64,000 bases of DNA from DATFYM01 sp035315065 (GTDB lineage: Bacteria; Acidobacteriota; Terriglobia; UBA7540): contig DATFYM010000241.1 in NCBI GenBank assembly GCA_035315065.1, positions 5,284 to 69,283 on the forward strand. Direction: 5' to 3'. The position numbers and the translations under genes were made by a program. Below, piece by piece: positions 9,038-18,136 of the stretch. Under the pieces are notes generated by a model that was not told where the DNA came from, searched no databases, and was given only the letters and a program-made list of their open reading frames with translations. Position 1 is the first letter of the stretch, and every line of letters begins with the position of its first letter.

Positions 9038-9172
9038 GGTGTGAGGAATTAAGCACAGAGGCACGGAGACACAGAGGAGACACGAGGATCACATGAACAG
9101 TCTCTTGTTTCCTGACGCTTCGCATTTTTCTCTGTGCCTCTGTGTCTCTGCGCTGGAAGGCTCCTCGAAAAC
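9038..9172. repeat. CACAGAG palindromic element, copy 1
   Basis: Left arm GCACAGAGGCACGGAGACA, right arm of the TCTCTGTGCCTCTGTGTCTC type, outer ends GTGTGAGGAATT and CTGGAAGGCTCC. Same orientation as the copies at 34455 and 48303. Confidence 0.88.
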
Positions 9173-9192
9173 ATTCCCGGAATCGCGACGGG

Positions 9193-10254
9193 TTACGCCA
9201 CGCCGACGAGTTCGCGCTCGGAGGACGCCAGTGCGTCTTGCAGGGCCTCGAGTTCGGGTTTGCCTCGGTCAAGCGGCAGCCTCACCTTCCCGCGCTCGAC
9301 AGCCGACCGGCAAATGGCCATCATGATCTCAAACCCCCTGTAAGCACTATCGCCGTTGCAAGGATGGGCCTTCTGGGGATCGTCCAGCCAGTCCGCTATC
9401 TCCTGGACATACGGCACCATGTCGTGGGCGTAGTCCATGCAGCCGGGGCCGGAGATCACGCCTCCGGAGTCGCGCGTGATGGCACGCCACCCGCCACCAG
9501 TAAGGACTTCGGCGAACCCTTCGGTCCCCTGGGCGCCGATTCGACACTTGCGCCACCAATAGTCCACCTCGGGAACATCCGGCGCACCCTCGCCGCATTC
9601 CACGATGCCACGGACTCCGTTGGCGTATTGGATCAGGCCCGCCACGTAGTCCGGCGAAGGGTGGTTGTCCTTGAATTTCTCGGTTCCCGACGCCTGCCCA
9701 ACCACCCACTCCGCTTCCGCATTGTCATTGAACCATCGAGTGTACTCAATCAGGTGGGTGAGCATGTGCATCATCCAGCCGGTCGCGGTGCCATAAACAG
9801 TGTGGACGCGTCCAATCGCGCCGCTGGCGATGATCTCTTTTACCTTCTGGTAATGCGCCCCGTAGCGGTGCTGATGGCTGACGACGGTCTTCACTCCCGC
9901 CCCGCGCAACAGATCCATGATCTCGAGCGCCTCATTGGTGGACAGGGCTATTGGCTTCTCAAACGCGATGAGCTTCACTCCTACCTCCACGCCCAAGCGG
10001 ACCAAGGGAAGTCGCACGCTCGGTGGGGTGCAGAAGCAGAAGACGTCCGGCCGGGCCTCGAAGAGTAAAGCTGATGTCTGCGTGCTGACGCGGGGACTGC
10101 CAACTTTCTTTGCAAGGGCCTCGGCACGAGAGAGATCCACGTCACACAGACCAACCAACTCGAATCTTGGGTTCTTGAAGAGTGCCTCGGCGTGGTGCTG
10201 GCCACGCTTACCACAGCCCGCGACGACAACCGTATATTTCCTGTTGATGCTCAT
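9193..10254 (-). CDS. Gfo/Idh/MocA family oxidoreductase
   Basis: NAD(P)-dependent sugar or cyclitol dehydrogenase family. The 353 residues begin with a Rossmann fold (YTVVVAGCGKRGQHHAEAL), followed by CDVDLSRAEALAKK, the conserved EKP motif (AFEKPIALSTNEA) and a C-terminal substrate-binding domain rich in Trp and His (VSHQHRYGAHYQKVKE). ATG 10254 is chosen because AAGGAG stands at good spacing; the open frame continues upstream to 10413 only through a palindromic repeat. It lies downstream of the DegT aminotransferase on the same strand, a pairing common in amino-sugar or keto-sugar pathways, but the exact substrate is not evident. Confidence 0.88.
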   Translation of the reverse strand: MSINRKYTVVVAGCGKRGQHHAEALFKNPRFELVGLCDVDLSRAEALAKKVGSPRVSTQTSALLFEARPDVFCFCTPPSVRLPLVRLGVEVGVKLIAFEKPIALSTNEALEIMDLLRGAGVKTVVSHQHRYGAHYQKVKEIIASGAIGRVHTVYGTATGWMMHMLTHLIEYTRWFNDNAEAEWVVGQASGTEKFKDNHPSPDYVAGLIQYANGVRGIVECGEGAPDVPEVDYWWRKCRIGAQGTEGFAEVLTGGGWRAITRDSGGVISGPGCMDYAHDMVPYVQEIADWLDDPQKAHPCNGDSAYRGFEIMMAICRSAVERGKVRLPLDRGKPELEALQDALASSERELVGVA

Positions 10255-10274
10255 AAAGTGTAGCTCCTTGGGTC

Positions 10275-10416
10275 TGGACTGCGGCAGCTTGCTGCCGCTT
10301 TCTCTCAGGCCAGCTTGCTGGCCGTGCCCGGCTCTGTCCCTCTGGTACTCGTTCGATTCGCCATCGAACAAGCTCGCCGGCAAATAGGAGCGGCAGCGCG
10401 CAGCGCACTCCAAAGC
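10275..10416. repeat. GCGGCAGC palindromic element, degenerate copy
   Basis: Begins GGACTGCGGCAGCTTGCTGC and ends AGCGCACTCCAAAGCC. It is the same family as the well-preserved copy at 44427-44523 but carries about 45 bp of extra, partly palindromic sequence in the middle. It fills the gap between the aminotransferase stop and the oxidoreductase start. Confidence 0.8.
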
Positions 10417-10417
10417 C

Positions 10418-11557
10418 TCACGCGGCGTGCGCCTTGCCGCTGCGTGTCAACTCCCAGGACTGGATGGCCTCGATCACGGTTTGCGCCTCCTCCTGGGTTA
10501 GTTCGGGATACATGGGCAATGACAGCACCTGAGCGGCGGAGCGCTCGCTGTGTTCGAGTGACCCGGAGATACGCGCCGGACGGCCCCAGGGATATCCTTC
10601 CTGCTGGTGGATCGCGATGGGGTAGTGGGTGAGCGCCGTGATGCCTCGTGAGTCGAGGAAGGCCTGCAAGGCGTCGCGCCCGTCGGTCTCGACCACGTAA
10701 AGATGGTACACGTGGCGGTAACCGGGTAGAGCGCCGGGCTGCGTGAGCGAAGTGGCGGCCAATCCCTCGTCATACAGTTTCGCAATCGCCCGGCGCCGGT
10801 CGCTCCATTGGTCGAGTTGCTTCAGCTTGATGCTCAAAATAGCGGCGTGGAGTTCGTCGAGGCGGCTGTTGTAGCCTATGCTGTGGCACGAGCGTTTGAG
10901 CGAGCCGTGATTCCGCAATCGGCGGATTTCGAGCGCGACCTTGGCGTTATTAGTCACCACCGCCCCGCCGTCTCCGAAGCAGCCCAGGTTCTTCTGGATG
11001 ATGAAGCTGGTGCAGACGGCATCAGAGAGCTCGCCGATGGCGAAGGTGTCGCCGCGCGCGCCGAGCGCCTGGGCGCAATCTTCAACGACGTAGAGATTGT
11101 GTTCCTTGGCGATCTTCGCCACCTCGGGCATGTTGGCCGGCTGGCCATAGAGATGTACGGGGACAATGGCCTTGGTGCGGGGAGAGATGGCCGCTCCAAT
11201 CAGGTTGACGTCGATGTTGCAAGTCTTGGGATCGCAATCGACAAACACCGGCGTGGCCCCCACCAGCCAGATCGCTTCGGCGGTGGCAAAGAAGGTATTC
11301 GAGGTGGTGATCACCTCGTCGCCCGGCCCGATCCCCAGCGCGAGAAACGCCAGCCAAAGGGCATCGGTGCCAGAATTCACCCCGACCGCTTCCTTCAGGT
11401 TGCAGTACGCGGCGAGTTCCTGCTCAAACTGCTTCACCTTGGGGCCAAGCACATAGGTGCCGCTTTCCATCACTTCGAAGAAAGCCGTGTCGATCTCCTG
11501 CTTCAAATTGTGGTACTGGCGGACATGTCCATAAAAGCCGATTTTCGCTCGTGCCAT
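10418..11557 (-). CDS. DegT/DnrJ/EryC1/StrS family aminotransferase
   Basis: PLP-dependent sugar aminotransferase (379 residues) acting on nucleotide-linked keto-sugars. Visible family marks: SGTDALWLAFLALGIGPGDEV, the Asp that contacts the pyridine nitrogen in VVEDCAQALGA (D160), and the Schiff-base lysine in IIQKNLGCFGDGGAVVT (K189). GGAGGA precedes the ATG. It is followed by a Gfo/Idh/MocA dehydrogenase, suggesting oxidation and transamination of the same sugar. The stop codon directly abuts the GCGGCAGC element. A few family members are dehydratases lacking the lysine; here the lysine is present. Confidence 0.9.
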   Translation of the reverse strand: MARAKIGFYGHVRQYHNLKQEIDTAFFEVMESGTYVLGPKVKQFEQELAAYCNLKEAVGVNSGTDALWLAFLALGIGPGDEVITTSNTFFATAEAIWLVGATPVFVDCDPKTCNIDVNLIGAAISPRTKAIVPVHLYGQPANMPEVAKIAKEHNLYVVEDCAQALGARGDTFAIGELSDAVCTSFIIQKNLGCFGDGGAVVTNNAKVALEIRRLRNHGSLKRSCHSIGYNSRLDELHAAILSIKLKQLDQWSDRRRAIAKLYDEGLAATSLTQPGALPGYRHVYHLYVVETDGRDALQAFLDSRGITALTHYPIAIHQQEGYPWGRPARISGSLEHSERSAAQVLSLPMYPELTQEEAQTVIEAIQSWELTRSGKAHAA

Positions 11558-11598
11558 TCTGTTCCTCCGTAAGTTAAGATTTCCAGTGCAAAGAGGGC

Positions 11599-11669
11599 GT
11601 AGCGGCGGCTTTATGCCGCCACAACTTCAACAGTTGCAACAAGGCGTGGCGGCATAAAGCCGCCGCTAC
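11599..11669. repeat. Perfect 24-bp inverted repeat (GGCGGCATAAAGCCGCC family)
   Basis: Arms 11599-11622 and 11646-11669 are exact reverse complements around a 23-bp loop, and each arm is itself nearly palindromic (GGCGGCTTTATGCCGCC). It lies between the beta-gamma oxidoreductase gene and the aminotransferase gene. Confidence 0.92.
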
Positions 11670-11689
11670 ACCTTTCATCACGCTGCTAG

Positions 11690-13300
11690 CTAGTACGCAA
11701 ACCCGTCCGGCTGGGGCTCGGCACCCACCCAAACCTCGCGATCGACGAAATCGCGGCCGGCTTCCAGCGCCTTCCGGTTGATTTCCAACAGAGCCACTTT
11801 CTTGACCTTATCCTCGATCGCGCCGAGGGCGGTGGCGGCCGACAGGCACTCCGTTTCTTCGAGCAGTGCGCCCATCAGTACCATGTTGGCAGCTTTGGCC
11901 GAACCCAGTTTGTCGGCGATCTCGGAGGCGGGAATGCAGATCACCCGCGCCTCAGGCGGCGTGAAATCGGAGGGCAGGCTGGCGTGGTTGTAAAGGATAA
12001 TGCCCTCGGCCGGTACATGCGACGCAAACTTGCGCAGCGAGATCTCGTTCATGGCAATCAGCACGTCCGGATGCAAAGCCACGGGCGACCCGATACGTTC
12101 CTTGGAGAGACACACGGTGCAGTGCGCGCTGCCCGAGCGCATCTCCGGCCCGTAGGAGGGCAACCAGCTCACGGCGAGCCCTTCCCGCATGCCCATCTCG
12201 GCCAGCAACTGGCCCAGCAGCAGCACGCCCTGACCGCCGAACCCAGCTACGTTGATCGTCATCTGCTGAAAGTGATGAGAGTGCCTCAGCGGCCCGGGCG
12301 TGCCGGGCACTTTTTCTCTATTCCCTATTCCCTGTTCCCTGTTCCCTGCTTGCTGTTTCCTGTTCCCTACTTGCTGTTCCCTGTTCCCTGTTCTCTGCCC
12401 CCCGTCTTCGATCTCCAATACCTCCGGCACTGGACGCTGGGGCGGGGCGTTGTTACCCAAGGGTTCGGGCTTCTTGTCGCGGAAGGCGTTTAGCGGGAAC
12501 ACCGGAATCATTTTCTCGGCCACCCATTGGCGAGCCTCCACCGGTTCCATGCCCCAGATCGTCGGGCAGGGCGAAAGGATCTCGACAAACGAGAAGCCCA
12601 GGCCCTGGCGCTGATTGTCGAGCGCCTTGCGAATCGCCCGCCGCGCCTTCATGATGTTCTTGTTGTCGGAGACCGCCACGCGCTCGATGTATACCGGAGC
12701 TTGCAGGGTGGCGAGCAGTTCCGACATGTGCATGGGGAAGCCTTCATTCGCCGGCCGCCGACCCCAGGGCGAAGTGGTGCTCTTCTGGCCGATCAGCGTG
12801 GTGGGCGCCATCTGCCCGCCGGTCATGCCATAGATGGCATTGTTCACGAAAAAGACGGTAATCTTTTCTCCCCGGTTGGCGGCGTGGACGATCTCCGCCG
12901 TGCCGATGGCGGCCAAATCGCCGTCGCCCTGATAGGCTATAACAATCTTATCCGGGCAGGCCCGCTTGATTCCGGTGGCCACGGCCGAGGCGCGCCCGTG
13001 CGCAGCCTGGACGTTGCCCACGTCGAAGTAGTAGAAGGCGAACACGGAGCATCCCACCGGGGTCACCAGGATTGTCTGGTCTTTCAGGCCCAACTCCTCC
13101 ACCGCCTCGGCGATAAACTTGTGCACCACGCCGTGCCCACAGCCGGGGCAGTAGTGCGTCTGGTGCTTCAGCTCCGCCTTGCGCTCGTAAACGCTATAAA
13201 ACACCGGCGACTTGGAGTGGATCACTTCGTATCCGTCGTTGGCAGCTTTCGGCTCCTTTGCGCCAACGCTGCTTTCCTCTGTCATACTCATTCCCTCCAA
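11690..13300 (-). CDS. 2-oxoacid:ferredoxin oxidoreductase, fused beta and gamma subunits
   Basis: Thiamine-diphosphate subunit joined to the gamma subunit of a ferredoxin-dependent 2-oxoacid dehydrogenase. Residues about 40-290 are the beta subunit: HYCPGCGHG, the TPP-binding GDGDLAAIGTAE followed by VFFVNN, and PCPTIWG. Residues about 345-536 are the gamma subunit: NVAGFGGQGVLLLGQLLAEM, SYGPEMRSG, AANMVLMGALLE. In most relatives these are separate genes. Here they are joined by a repetitive linker (about 298-330, GNREQQVGNRKQQAGNREQG) encoded by a TTCCCTG heptamer array. The alpha subunit gene and a ferredoxin gene lie upstream on the same strand. Substrate preference (branched-chain or 2-oxoglutarate) is not decidable. 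Confidence 0.9.
   Translation of the reverse strand: MEGMSMTEESSVGAKEPKAANDGYEVIHSKSPVFYSVYERKAELKHQTHYCPGCGHGVVHKFIAEAVEELGLKDQTILVTPVGCSVFAFYYFDVGNVQAAHGRASAVATGIKRACPDKIVIAYQGDGDLAAIGTAEIVHAANRGEKITVFFVNNAIYGMTGGQMAPTTLIGQKSTTSPWGRRPANEGFPMHMSELLATLQAPVYIERVAVSDNKNIMKARRAIRKALDNQRQGLGFSFVEILSPCPTIWGMEPVEARQWVAEKMIPVFPLNAFRDKKPEPLGNNAPPQRPVPEVLEIEDGGQRTGNREQQVGNRKQQAGNREQGIGNREKVPGTPGPLRHSHHFQQMTINVAGFGGQGVLLLGQLLAEMGMREGLAVSWLPSYGPEMRSGSAHCTVCLSKERIGSPVALHPDVLIAMNEISLRKFASHVPAEGIILYNHASLPSDFTPPEARVICIPASEIADKLGSAKAANMVLMGALLEETECLSAATALGAIEDKVKKVALLEINRKALEAGRDFVDREVWVGAEPQPDGFAY
12314..12400. repeat. TTCCCTG/TTCCCTA heptamer array encoding a subunit linker
   Basis: About 12 imperfect TTCCCTR-type heptamers, read on the minus strand in frame as seven-residue repeats (GNREQQV, GNRKQQA, GNREQGI). 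No reverse-complement partner array is visible nearby. The same heptamer family recurs as an inverted pair at 61151-61291. Confidence 0.9.
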
Positions 13301-13316
13301 GTAGCGCTAATAGGCT

Positions 13317-13440
13317 GTATTTTCATAGACATCGTCGCTCTCGGCGAATATCATCCTTTGTTTTCATGCACATCGTGGCTTCCCAAGTTACGCCCAAGAC
13401 CCAACCCTTTATTTTCAGTAACATGGTGGCTTCGCTTCCC
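13317..13440. repeat. Three spaced copies of an ATGAAAATAAAGG motif
   Basis: On the minus strand three copies of roughly GCCACGATGTNNATGAAAA followed by NAAAGG are spaced 40-50 bp apart in the 375-bp gap upstream of the beta-gamma gene (13301-13675). The same motif recurs upstream of the sulfotransferase at 57571-57690. Apart from this motif and a GGGCTTTAGCCC palindrome at 13662-13678 the gap holds nothing recognisable. Confidence 0.75.
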
Positions 13441-13675
13441 CGAATTTGAAGTGACCGGTCGGCGGCAACCCGGGCGATGAGGCCTCCCCGCGCAACACGA
13501 GCCTTTACGCTCCGGTTTGTTTTCGGTTTGTTTTTTAGGGCCGATCCTTTCTTTTCAATAAGTAGCCCGCTTTGTTCCGAAATATACCTAGGCGAAATTC
13601 GATCTCCTCTTCGCGTAGGATGCTCTCTGATTTCGAGTTCCCCTTCGGACCAAAATGCCGGGCTAAAGCCCGTCG

Positions 13676-14728
13676 CTACACGGTCACGGGCGAGCGGACG
13701 GCCAGTTCCGCGCGCAGTTCCTCCACCGACGGCACGTTGCCGCCGCCGCGCCCGTAGAATTCCACCGGCACTCTACCGTTGAGCGCCAGGCGCACGTCTT
13801 CCACCATCTGTCCGTTGCTCAGCTCCACCACCAAAACCTTCTCGACGCGCGAGGCCGCTTCCGCCAGCGCCCGGGAAGGAAAAGGCCACAAGGTGATGGG
13901 CCGGAACAGGCCCGCCCGGAGCCCGTCGCGGCGAAGCTCTTCCACCGCGGAGCGCAGAATGCGGGAAACGATCCCATAGCCCACCAGCAGCACGTCAGCG
14001 TCGCCCGTCTGGTAGGCTTCGTGGCGCGGTTCCTCTTGCTGCGCCCGAACGTACTTCGCTTCCATCTGGCGCTGGTGCGCTTCCAATTCATCCGGTTCCA
14101 GGAAAATGGAACTTACCAGGTTCTTGCGCGTCTCCGCCGTCCCCTTCACCGCCCAAGGTTTCTCCGGGGGCGTTGCCTTGCGATACTCGAGCTCCAGCGG
14201 CTCCATCATCTGCCCCACAAAACCGTCGCTCAGCACCACGGCCGGGTTGCGGTATTTGTCCGCCAGCTCGAAGGCCAGCGTGGTGAGGTCCGCCATCTCC
14301 TGCACGGAAGCCGGGGCCAGCACGAGGTTGCGGTAATTGCCATGCCCGCCGCCCTTGACCATGGCAAAGTAGTCGCTCTGCTCGGGCGCGATGTTGCCCA
14401 AGCCGGGCCCGCCGCGCACGATGTCCACGATCACGCAAGGCAGCTCGGCGCCGGCGATGTAGGAGATACCTTCCTGCATCAAGCTGATGCCAGGGCCGGA
14501 GGATGCGGTCATGACGCGGACCCCTGCCGCAGCCGCGCCGTACACCATGTTGATGGCGGCTACTTCGCTCTCCGCCTGCAAGAACGTCCCGCCCACCTGC
14601 GGCAGGTACAACGCCGCCGCTTCGGCGATCTCGCTGGCTGGAGTAATCGGATATCCATAGTAGGCGGTGCAGCCGGCAAGGATCGCCCCCTTCATTACTG
14701 CCACGTTGCCTTTACAAAGCTGCCGCAT
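13676..14728 (-). CDS. vorB: 2-oxoacid:ferredoxin oxidoreductase alpha subunit (VorB-like)
   Basis: Alpha (pyrimidine-binding) subunit of a ferredoxin-dependent 2-oxoacid dehydrogenase; 350 residues, normal for the VorB/KorA-type subunit. Marks: MRQLCKGNVAVMKGAILAG, YYGYPITPASEIAE, the conserved SSGPGISLMQEGISY, and the domain II segment LLVGYGIVSRILRSAVEEL. It follows the 90-residue ferredoxin gene and precedes the fused beta-gamma gene, giving the order delta-alpha-beta/gamma. The name reflects resemblance to the 3-methyl-2-oxobutanoate enzyme; a 2-oxoglutarate enzyme is equally possible. The final codons and TAG overlap a GTAGCGACGGGCTTTAGCCC palindromic repeat. Confidence 0.88.
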   Translation of the reverse strand: MRQLCKGNVAVMKGAILAGCTAYYGYPITPASEIAEAAALYLPQVGGTFLQAESEVAAINMVYGAAAAGVRVMTASSGPGISLMQEGISYIAGAELPCVIVDIVRGGPGLGNIAPEQSDYFAMVKGGGHGNYRNLVLAPASVQEMADLTTLAFELADKYRNPAVVLSDGFVGQMMEPLELEYRKATPPEKPWAVKGTAETRKNLVSSIFLEPDELEAHQRQMEAKYVRAQQEEPRHEAYQTGDADVLLVGYGIVSRILRSAVEELRRDGLRAGLFRPITLWPFPSRALAEAASRVEKVLVVELSNGQMVEDVRLALNGRVPVEFYGRGGGNVPSVEELRAELAVRSPVTV

Positions 14729-14751
14729 ACTTGCCTCCTGGAAGAGCCATC

Positions 14752-14830
14752 AGCACTCAGGCGTCAGCTCTCAGCAAGAAAAGCCCGCGGCCTTTACTGA
14801 TAGCTGATGGCTGATAGCTGATAGCTGCTC
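14752..14830. repeat. TCAGCTM heptamer inverted arrays
   Basis: Left array TCAGCACTCAGGCGTCAGCT, right array of CTGATAGCTGATGG-type units, separated by about 25 bp. Sister copies lie at 16785, 18034 and 37849. Confidence 0.85.
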
Positions 14831-14842
14831 CTGGCTCTTGCA

Positions 14843-15115
14843 TCACGCGCTGGCAGGGGCCATTGCACCGTGTTCCGTCCGCAGGCCCGCCTTGGTCAGC
14901 CGGTACACGACGATGGCTCCCGGCTCGGGACAGCAATAGAAGCAGATGCCGCATCCTGTGCAGCCTTCGCCGGTGTACTCAGCCGGATGCACGCCGTAAG
15001 CACTCAGGTTAGCCGCCAAGGCCAGGCATTTGGGCGGGCACGACTCCACGCATAACCCGCAGCCCTTGCACTCCTCGACGCTGATAATCACTCTTCCCCG
15101 CGGTTGACCGGCCAT
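14843..15115 (-). CDS. Small 2x[4Fe-4S] ferredoxin subunit of the 2-oxoacid oxidoreductase
   Basis: A 90-residue protein with two complete cluster-binding motifs, CKGCGLCVESCPP and CTGCGICFYCCPE. This is the delta-type subunit that passes electrons from the TPP-bound intermediate to free ferredoxin. It opens the delta-alpha-beta/gamma run on the minus strand, with a heptamer element between it and the alpha gene. The N-terminal MAGQPRGRVIISVEE and the short spacing to the operon partners fit the usual subunit rather than a free ferredoxin. Confidence 0.9.
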   Translation of the reverse strand: MAGQPRGRVIISVEECKGCGLCVESCPPKCLALAANLSAYGVHPAEYTGEGCTGCGICFYCCPEPGAIVVYRLTKAGLRTEHGAMAPASA

Positions 15116-15135
15116 TGTCTACCTTCCTTGGAGGA

Positions 15136-15431
<296 letters not shown>

Positions 15432-15441
<10 letters not shown>

Positions 15442-16766
15442 GCCATGCCTACCAGTTCAGTCCCCGGGTGCTGCAACCATTTGGTGCGCTCACAGTACTC
15501 GTAAAGCTCACCGCGGAATTTCGGGTGTGCGATTTCGATCAGAGCTTTCGCCCGCTCCCGGATGGACTTGCCGTGCAGGTACGCCACACCGTACTCGGTG
15601 ACAACATAGCGGATGAGCCCACGCGACGTCACCACTCCCGCCCCTGGATTCAGCATGGCAACGATCCTGGAAATGGCGCCATCTTTGGCGGTGGAGGGCA
15701 GGGCGATGATCGGTTTGCCGCCCTTCGATCGCGACGAGCCCCGCAGAAAGTCCACCTGCCCGCCGATTCCGCTGTAGAACGTGGTGCCGATGGAGTCCGA
15801 ACATACCTGCCCAGTGATGTCGACTTGCAGCGCCGAGTTGATGGCCACCATGCGATCGTTGTTGGCGATAAGCCGCGGGTCGTTGGTGTAGGCGTTTGGG
15901 TGAAACTCAAAGATCGGGTTGTTGTCGACGAAGTCGAACAGCTTCTTGGTCCCCAGCACGAAGGCGAGAATGATCTTGCGCGGATTGAAGTTCTTGCGCG
16001 CGCCGGTGATCACTCCCGCTTCCACCAATGGGATGGCGCTGTCGGAGATCGTCTCCGTGTGCACGCCCAGGTCCCGGCGGTCCATCAGGAAGGGCAGCAC
16101 GGCGTTGGGAATGGCGCCAATCCCCGTTTGCAGCACCGCGCCGTCCTCGATCAGGTCGGCCACATGGCCCGCGATCGTGACGTGTAGATCGGTAATTTCC
16201 GGGTTGGGCAACTCGGATAGCGGCCGCGAAGACTCGACGAAGGCGTGGATCTGGCTGACGTGGATAAAGCTGTCGCCAAAGGTGCGCGGCATCTGGTCGT
16301 TCACCTGCGCCAGCACCGTCCGCGCACACTTGGCGGCGGTGAGGGTGGTGTCGACGCCCACGCCGAAGCTGCAGAAGCCGTGGGCGTCGGGCGGCGAAAC
16401 CTGGATCAGCGCCACATCCAACGGCATGGCGCCGCTTTCGAACAAGTCTTCCACCTCGCTCAGGTACACCGGCGTGTAATCGGCGCGACCCTCGTTCACC
16501 GCCTCCCGCACGTTAGGGCCGATGAACATCGCATTGTGACGAAAGTGGCCTGCCATCTCCGGCGCCACATAGTCGGCACGCCCGGTGGTGAGCAGGTGGA
16601 CCACTTCCACATCGTGCACGAACGGCCCCCGACGGATGAGAGCCTCCACCAGGGTCTCCGGTTCCGCGCAGCCCGGCTGGATATACACCCGCATTCCACA
16701 TTTCACGGACTGCAACGCCTCCTCCGGCGTCCGCAGCTTCTTCCGGTATTCAGTCTCCCATAACAT
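15432..16766 (-). CDS. Acetyl-CoA hydrolase/CoA-transferase family protein (4-hydroxybutyrate CoA-transferase-like)
   Basis: Family I CoA-transferase, 444 residues, exchanging CoA between acyl groups and acetate. Marks include the N-terminal VKCGMRVYIQPGCAEPETL, the segment LGVHTETISDSAIPL containing the likely catalytic glutamate, GQVDFLRGSSRSKGGKPIIALP, and the C-terminal RYVVTEYGVAYLHGKSIRERA. It is immediately upstream, on the same strand, of the ferredoxin-dependent 2-oxoacid oxidoreductase genes, so it may release the acid or exchange CoA on the acyl-CoA product (inference). The stop is provided by the heptamer array (GCAGTAG). Confidence 0.88.
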
Positions 16767-16784
16767 CCCGTCGCTCCGAACTGG

Positions 16785-16862
16785 CTCTCAGCTCTCAGCC
16801 ATCAGCTCCTCAGCAAAAAGCCGCCCTCGTTGCTGTGTGCTGATAGCCGACGGCTGATGGCT
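16785..16862. repeat. TCAGCTM heptamer inverted arrays, second copy
   Basis: CTCTCAGCTCTCAGCCATCA on the left and CTGATAGCCGACGGCTGATG on the right with about 30 bp between. It lies directly upstream of the CoA-transferase gene. Confidence 0.85.
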
Positions 16863-16893
16863 TGGTTGAGCCGCTGCAACCGATCACTGAAAA

Positions 16894-17376
16894 CTAATTG
16901 TGAGCCGCGCGGGCCGCAAAGCTGCCTGGAACGGCCTGCTTTCCTGCGCGCGCTTCTTCATAGCCTACCGCCACGTAATAGATGGCACGGTCGAAGAAAT
17001 GGCCGAGCAGTTGCAGCACTTCCAGCTCACCAAAAAGCTCCACCGGACGGTCCTGAATTGATTCCCAGGTCAGGAACTCCCAGAGGTTCTCCTTGGTCAT
17101 GGCAATCGACCAGATCACTTCCGTCAAAGGCACTTTCTGGTGATAGCGCCGGGCGCCGATTTCCCGGTAATGCCGCTCGACATCCACGTCCTTCTTCTCC
17201 AGCAGCCATTCCCCCAAATGTTGGTAAATCTCGTGCACGCGTAGTTTCAGTTCCTCGTGAGGCACGTTGCTGTAATTCCGTGTGCAATCCGACTCCTGGA
17301 CCTTTCGGAGAAGACTGCTGGCCAAAGCGTCGGAGTGGGCCTCGATTAGGCGCACCAGTCGATATGCAAGCATCAT
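16894..17376 (-). CDS. RsbRD-type N-terminal sensor domain protein
   Basis: A 160-residue soluble protein that is mostly helical. LVRLIEAHSDALASSLLRKV, LKLRVHEIYQHLGEWLLEKK and YREIGARRYHQKVPLTEVIW resemble the helical sensor domain found at the N-terminus of some RsbR-type and histidine-kinase proteins. No output domain follows, so it would be a stand-alone sensor or adaptor (inference). The ATG ATG at 17376 has GGGAGG upstream; a longer open frame from 17493 has no such signal. No operon partner is evident. Confidence 0.6.
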   Translation of the reverse strand: MMLAYRLVRLIEAHSDALASSLLRKVQESDCTRNYSNVPHEELKLRVHEIYQHLGEWLLEKKDVDVERHYREIGARRYHQKVPLTEVIWSIAMTKENLWEFLTWESIQDRPVELFGELEVLQLLGHFFDRAIYYVAVGYEEARAGKQAVPGSFAARAAHN

Positions 17377-17605
17377 CACCGCCTCCCTCTCCTTCCCCTT
17401 ACTGAGCTTCCTCCTTCTTCTCGTCAAAGACTGTGATTGATGGCACTTCGGGCTGTGACGGTCATCACCAATCTTGGTGGCATTTTGCCACACTGAGAGG
17501 AGCTTGGAGTGCAGAGCCGCTGGCGGAACCGCTGGCCATTGTCAAAAATCGAGGGTTAGGCAGCACGCAGGTTGCTCTTTTGCGTGTTTGTGGCGATAAT
17601 TCCAT

Positions 17606-18028
17606 TTGATCCCGCTCGACGCCTTTCCGCTTCTCGACGCCGCGCTCAATCTGGCGAGCGCGATCTTGCTGGTACTCGGCTTTGTCTTCATCCGCCGCCG
17701 CGACATTGCCGCCCACAGGGTGTGCATGCTCTCTGCTGTCGGGACCTCAACGCTCTTCCTCGTCTGCTACCTCTGGTATCACGCACATCACGGGGTGACG
17801 CGATTCCCAGGCCAGGGCGGAGTCCGCGCCTTTTATTTTACTCTGCTGACGACGCACACCGTCCTGGCCGCCGCCATTGTCCCGCTGGTGATCGTCACCC
17901 TGATTCGGGCGCTCCGCCGCACTTTCGATCGTCACAAGCGGATCGCCCGCTGGGCGCTGCCGCTGTGGTTCTACGTCTCCGTCACCGGCGTGGTAGTGTA
18001 CTGGATGCTGTACCAAGTGAGGTGGTAG
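17606..18028 (+). CDS. DUF420 family membrane protein
   Basis: A 140-residue integral membrane protein with four hydrophobic segments (about residues 12-30, 43-60, 77-100, 117-136). Conserved-looking elements are FIRRRDIAAHRVCML, YLWYHAHHG, FYFTLLTTHTVLA and the basic loop RTFDRHKRIARWALPLWFY. The histidines in membrane-facing positions fit DUF420, a family linked to assembly of haem-copper oxidases in some bacteria. No oxidase gene is present in this window. The best start is TTG 17606; no ATG is available before the first segment. Confidence 0.8.
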   Translation: MIPLDAFPLLDAALNLASAILLVLGFVFIRRRDIAAHRVCMLSAVGTSTLFLVCYLWYHAHHGVTRFPGQGGVRAFYFTLLTTHTVLAAAIVPLVIVTLIRALRRTFDRHKRIARWALPLWFYVSVTGVVVYWMLYQVRW

Positions 18029-18033
18029 GTCCC

Positions 18034-18120
18034 AGCCGTCAGCTATCAGCTCTCAGGTCTCAGCGATCAGCAAGTCATGCCGAAACCCGGATTCTTTGTG
18101 GCTGACGGCTGATAGCTATA
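18034..18120. repeat. TCAGCTM heptamer inverted arrays, third copy
   Basis: CGTCAGCTATCAGCTCTCAG on the left and GGCTGACGGCTGATAGCTAT on the right. It lies between the DUF420 gene and the HEAT-like gene. Confidence 0.85.
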
Positions 18121-18136
18121 GCCCAAGGAGATTGCA

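Noticed and set aside
10255..10413. N-terminal extension of the Gfo/Idh/MocA protein
   Set aside because: The extra 53 residues are the translation of a GCGGCAGC palindrome and precede a good ribosome binding site for ATG 10254.
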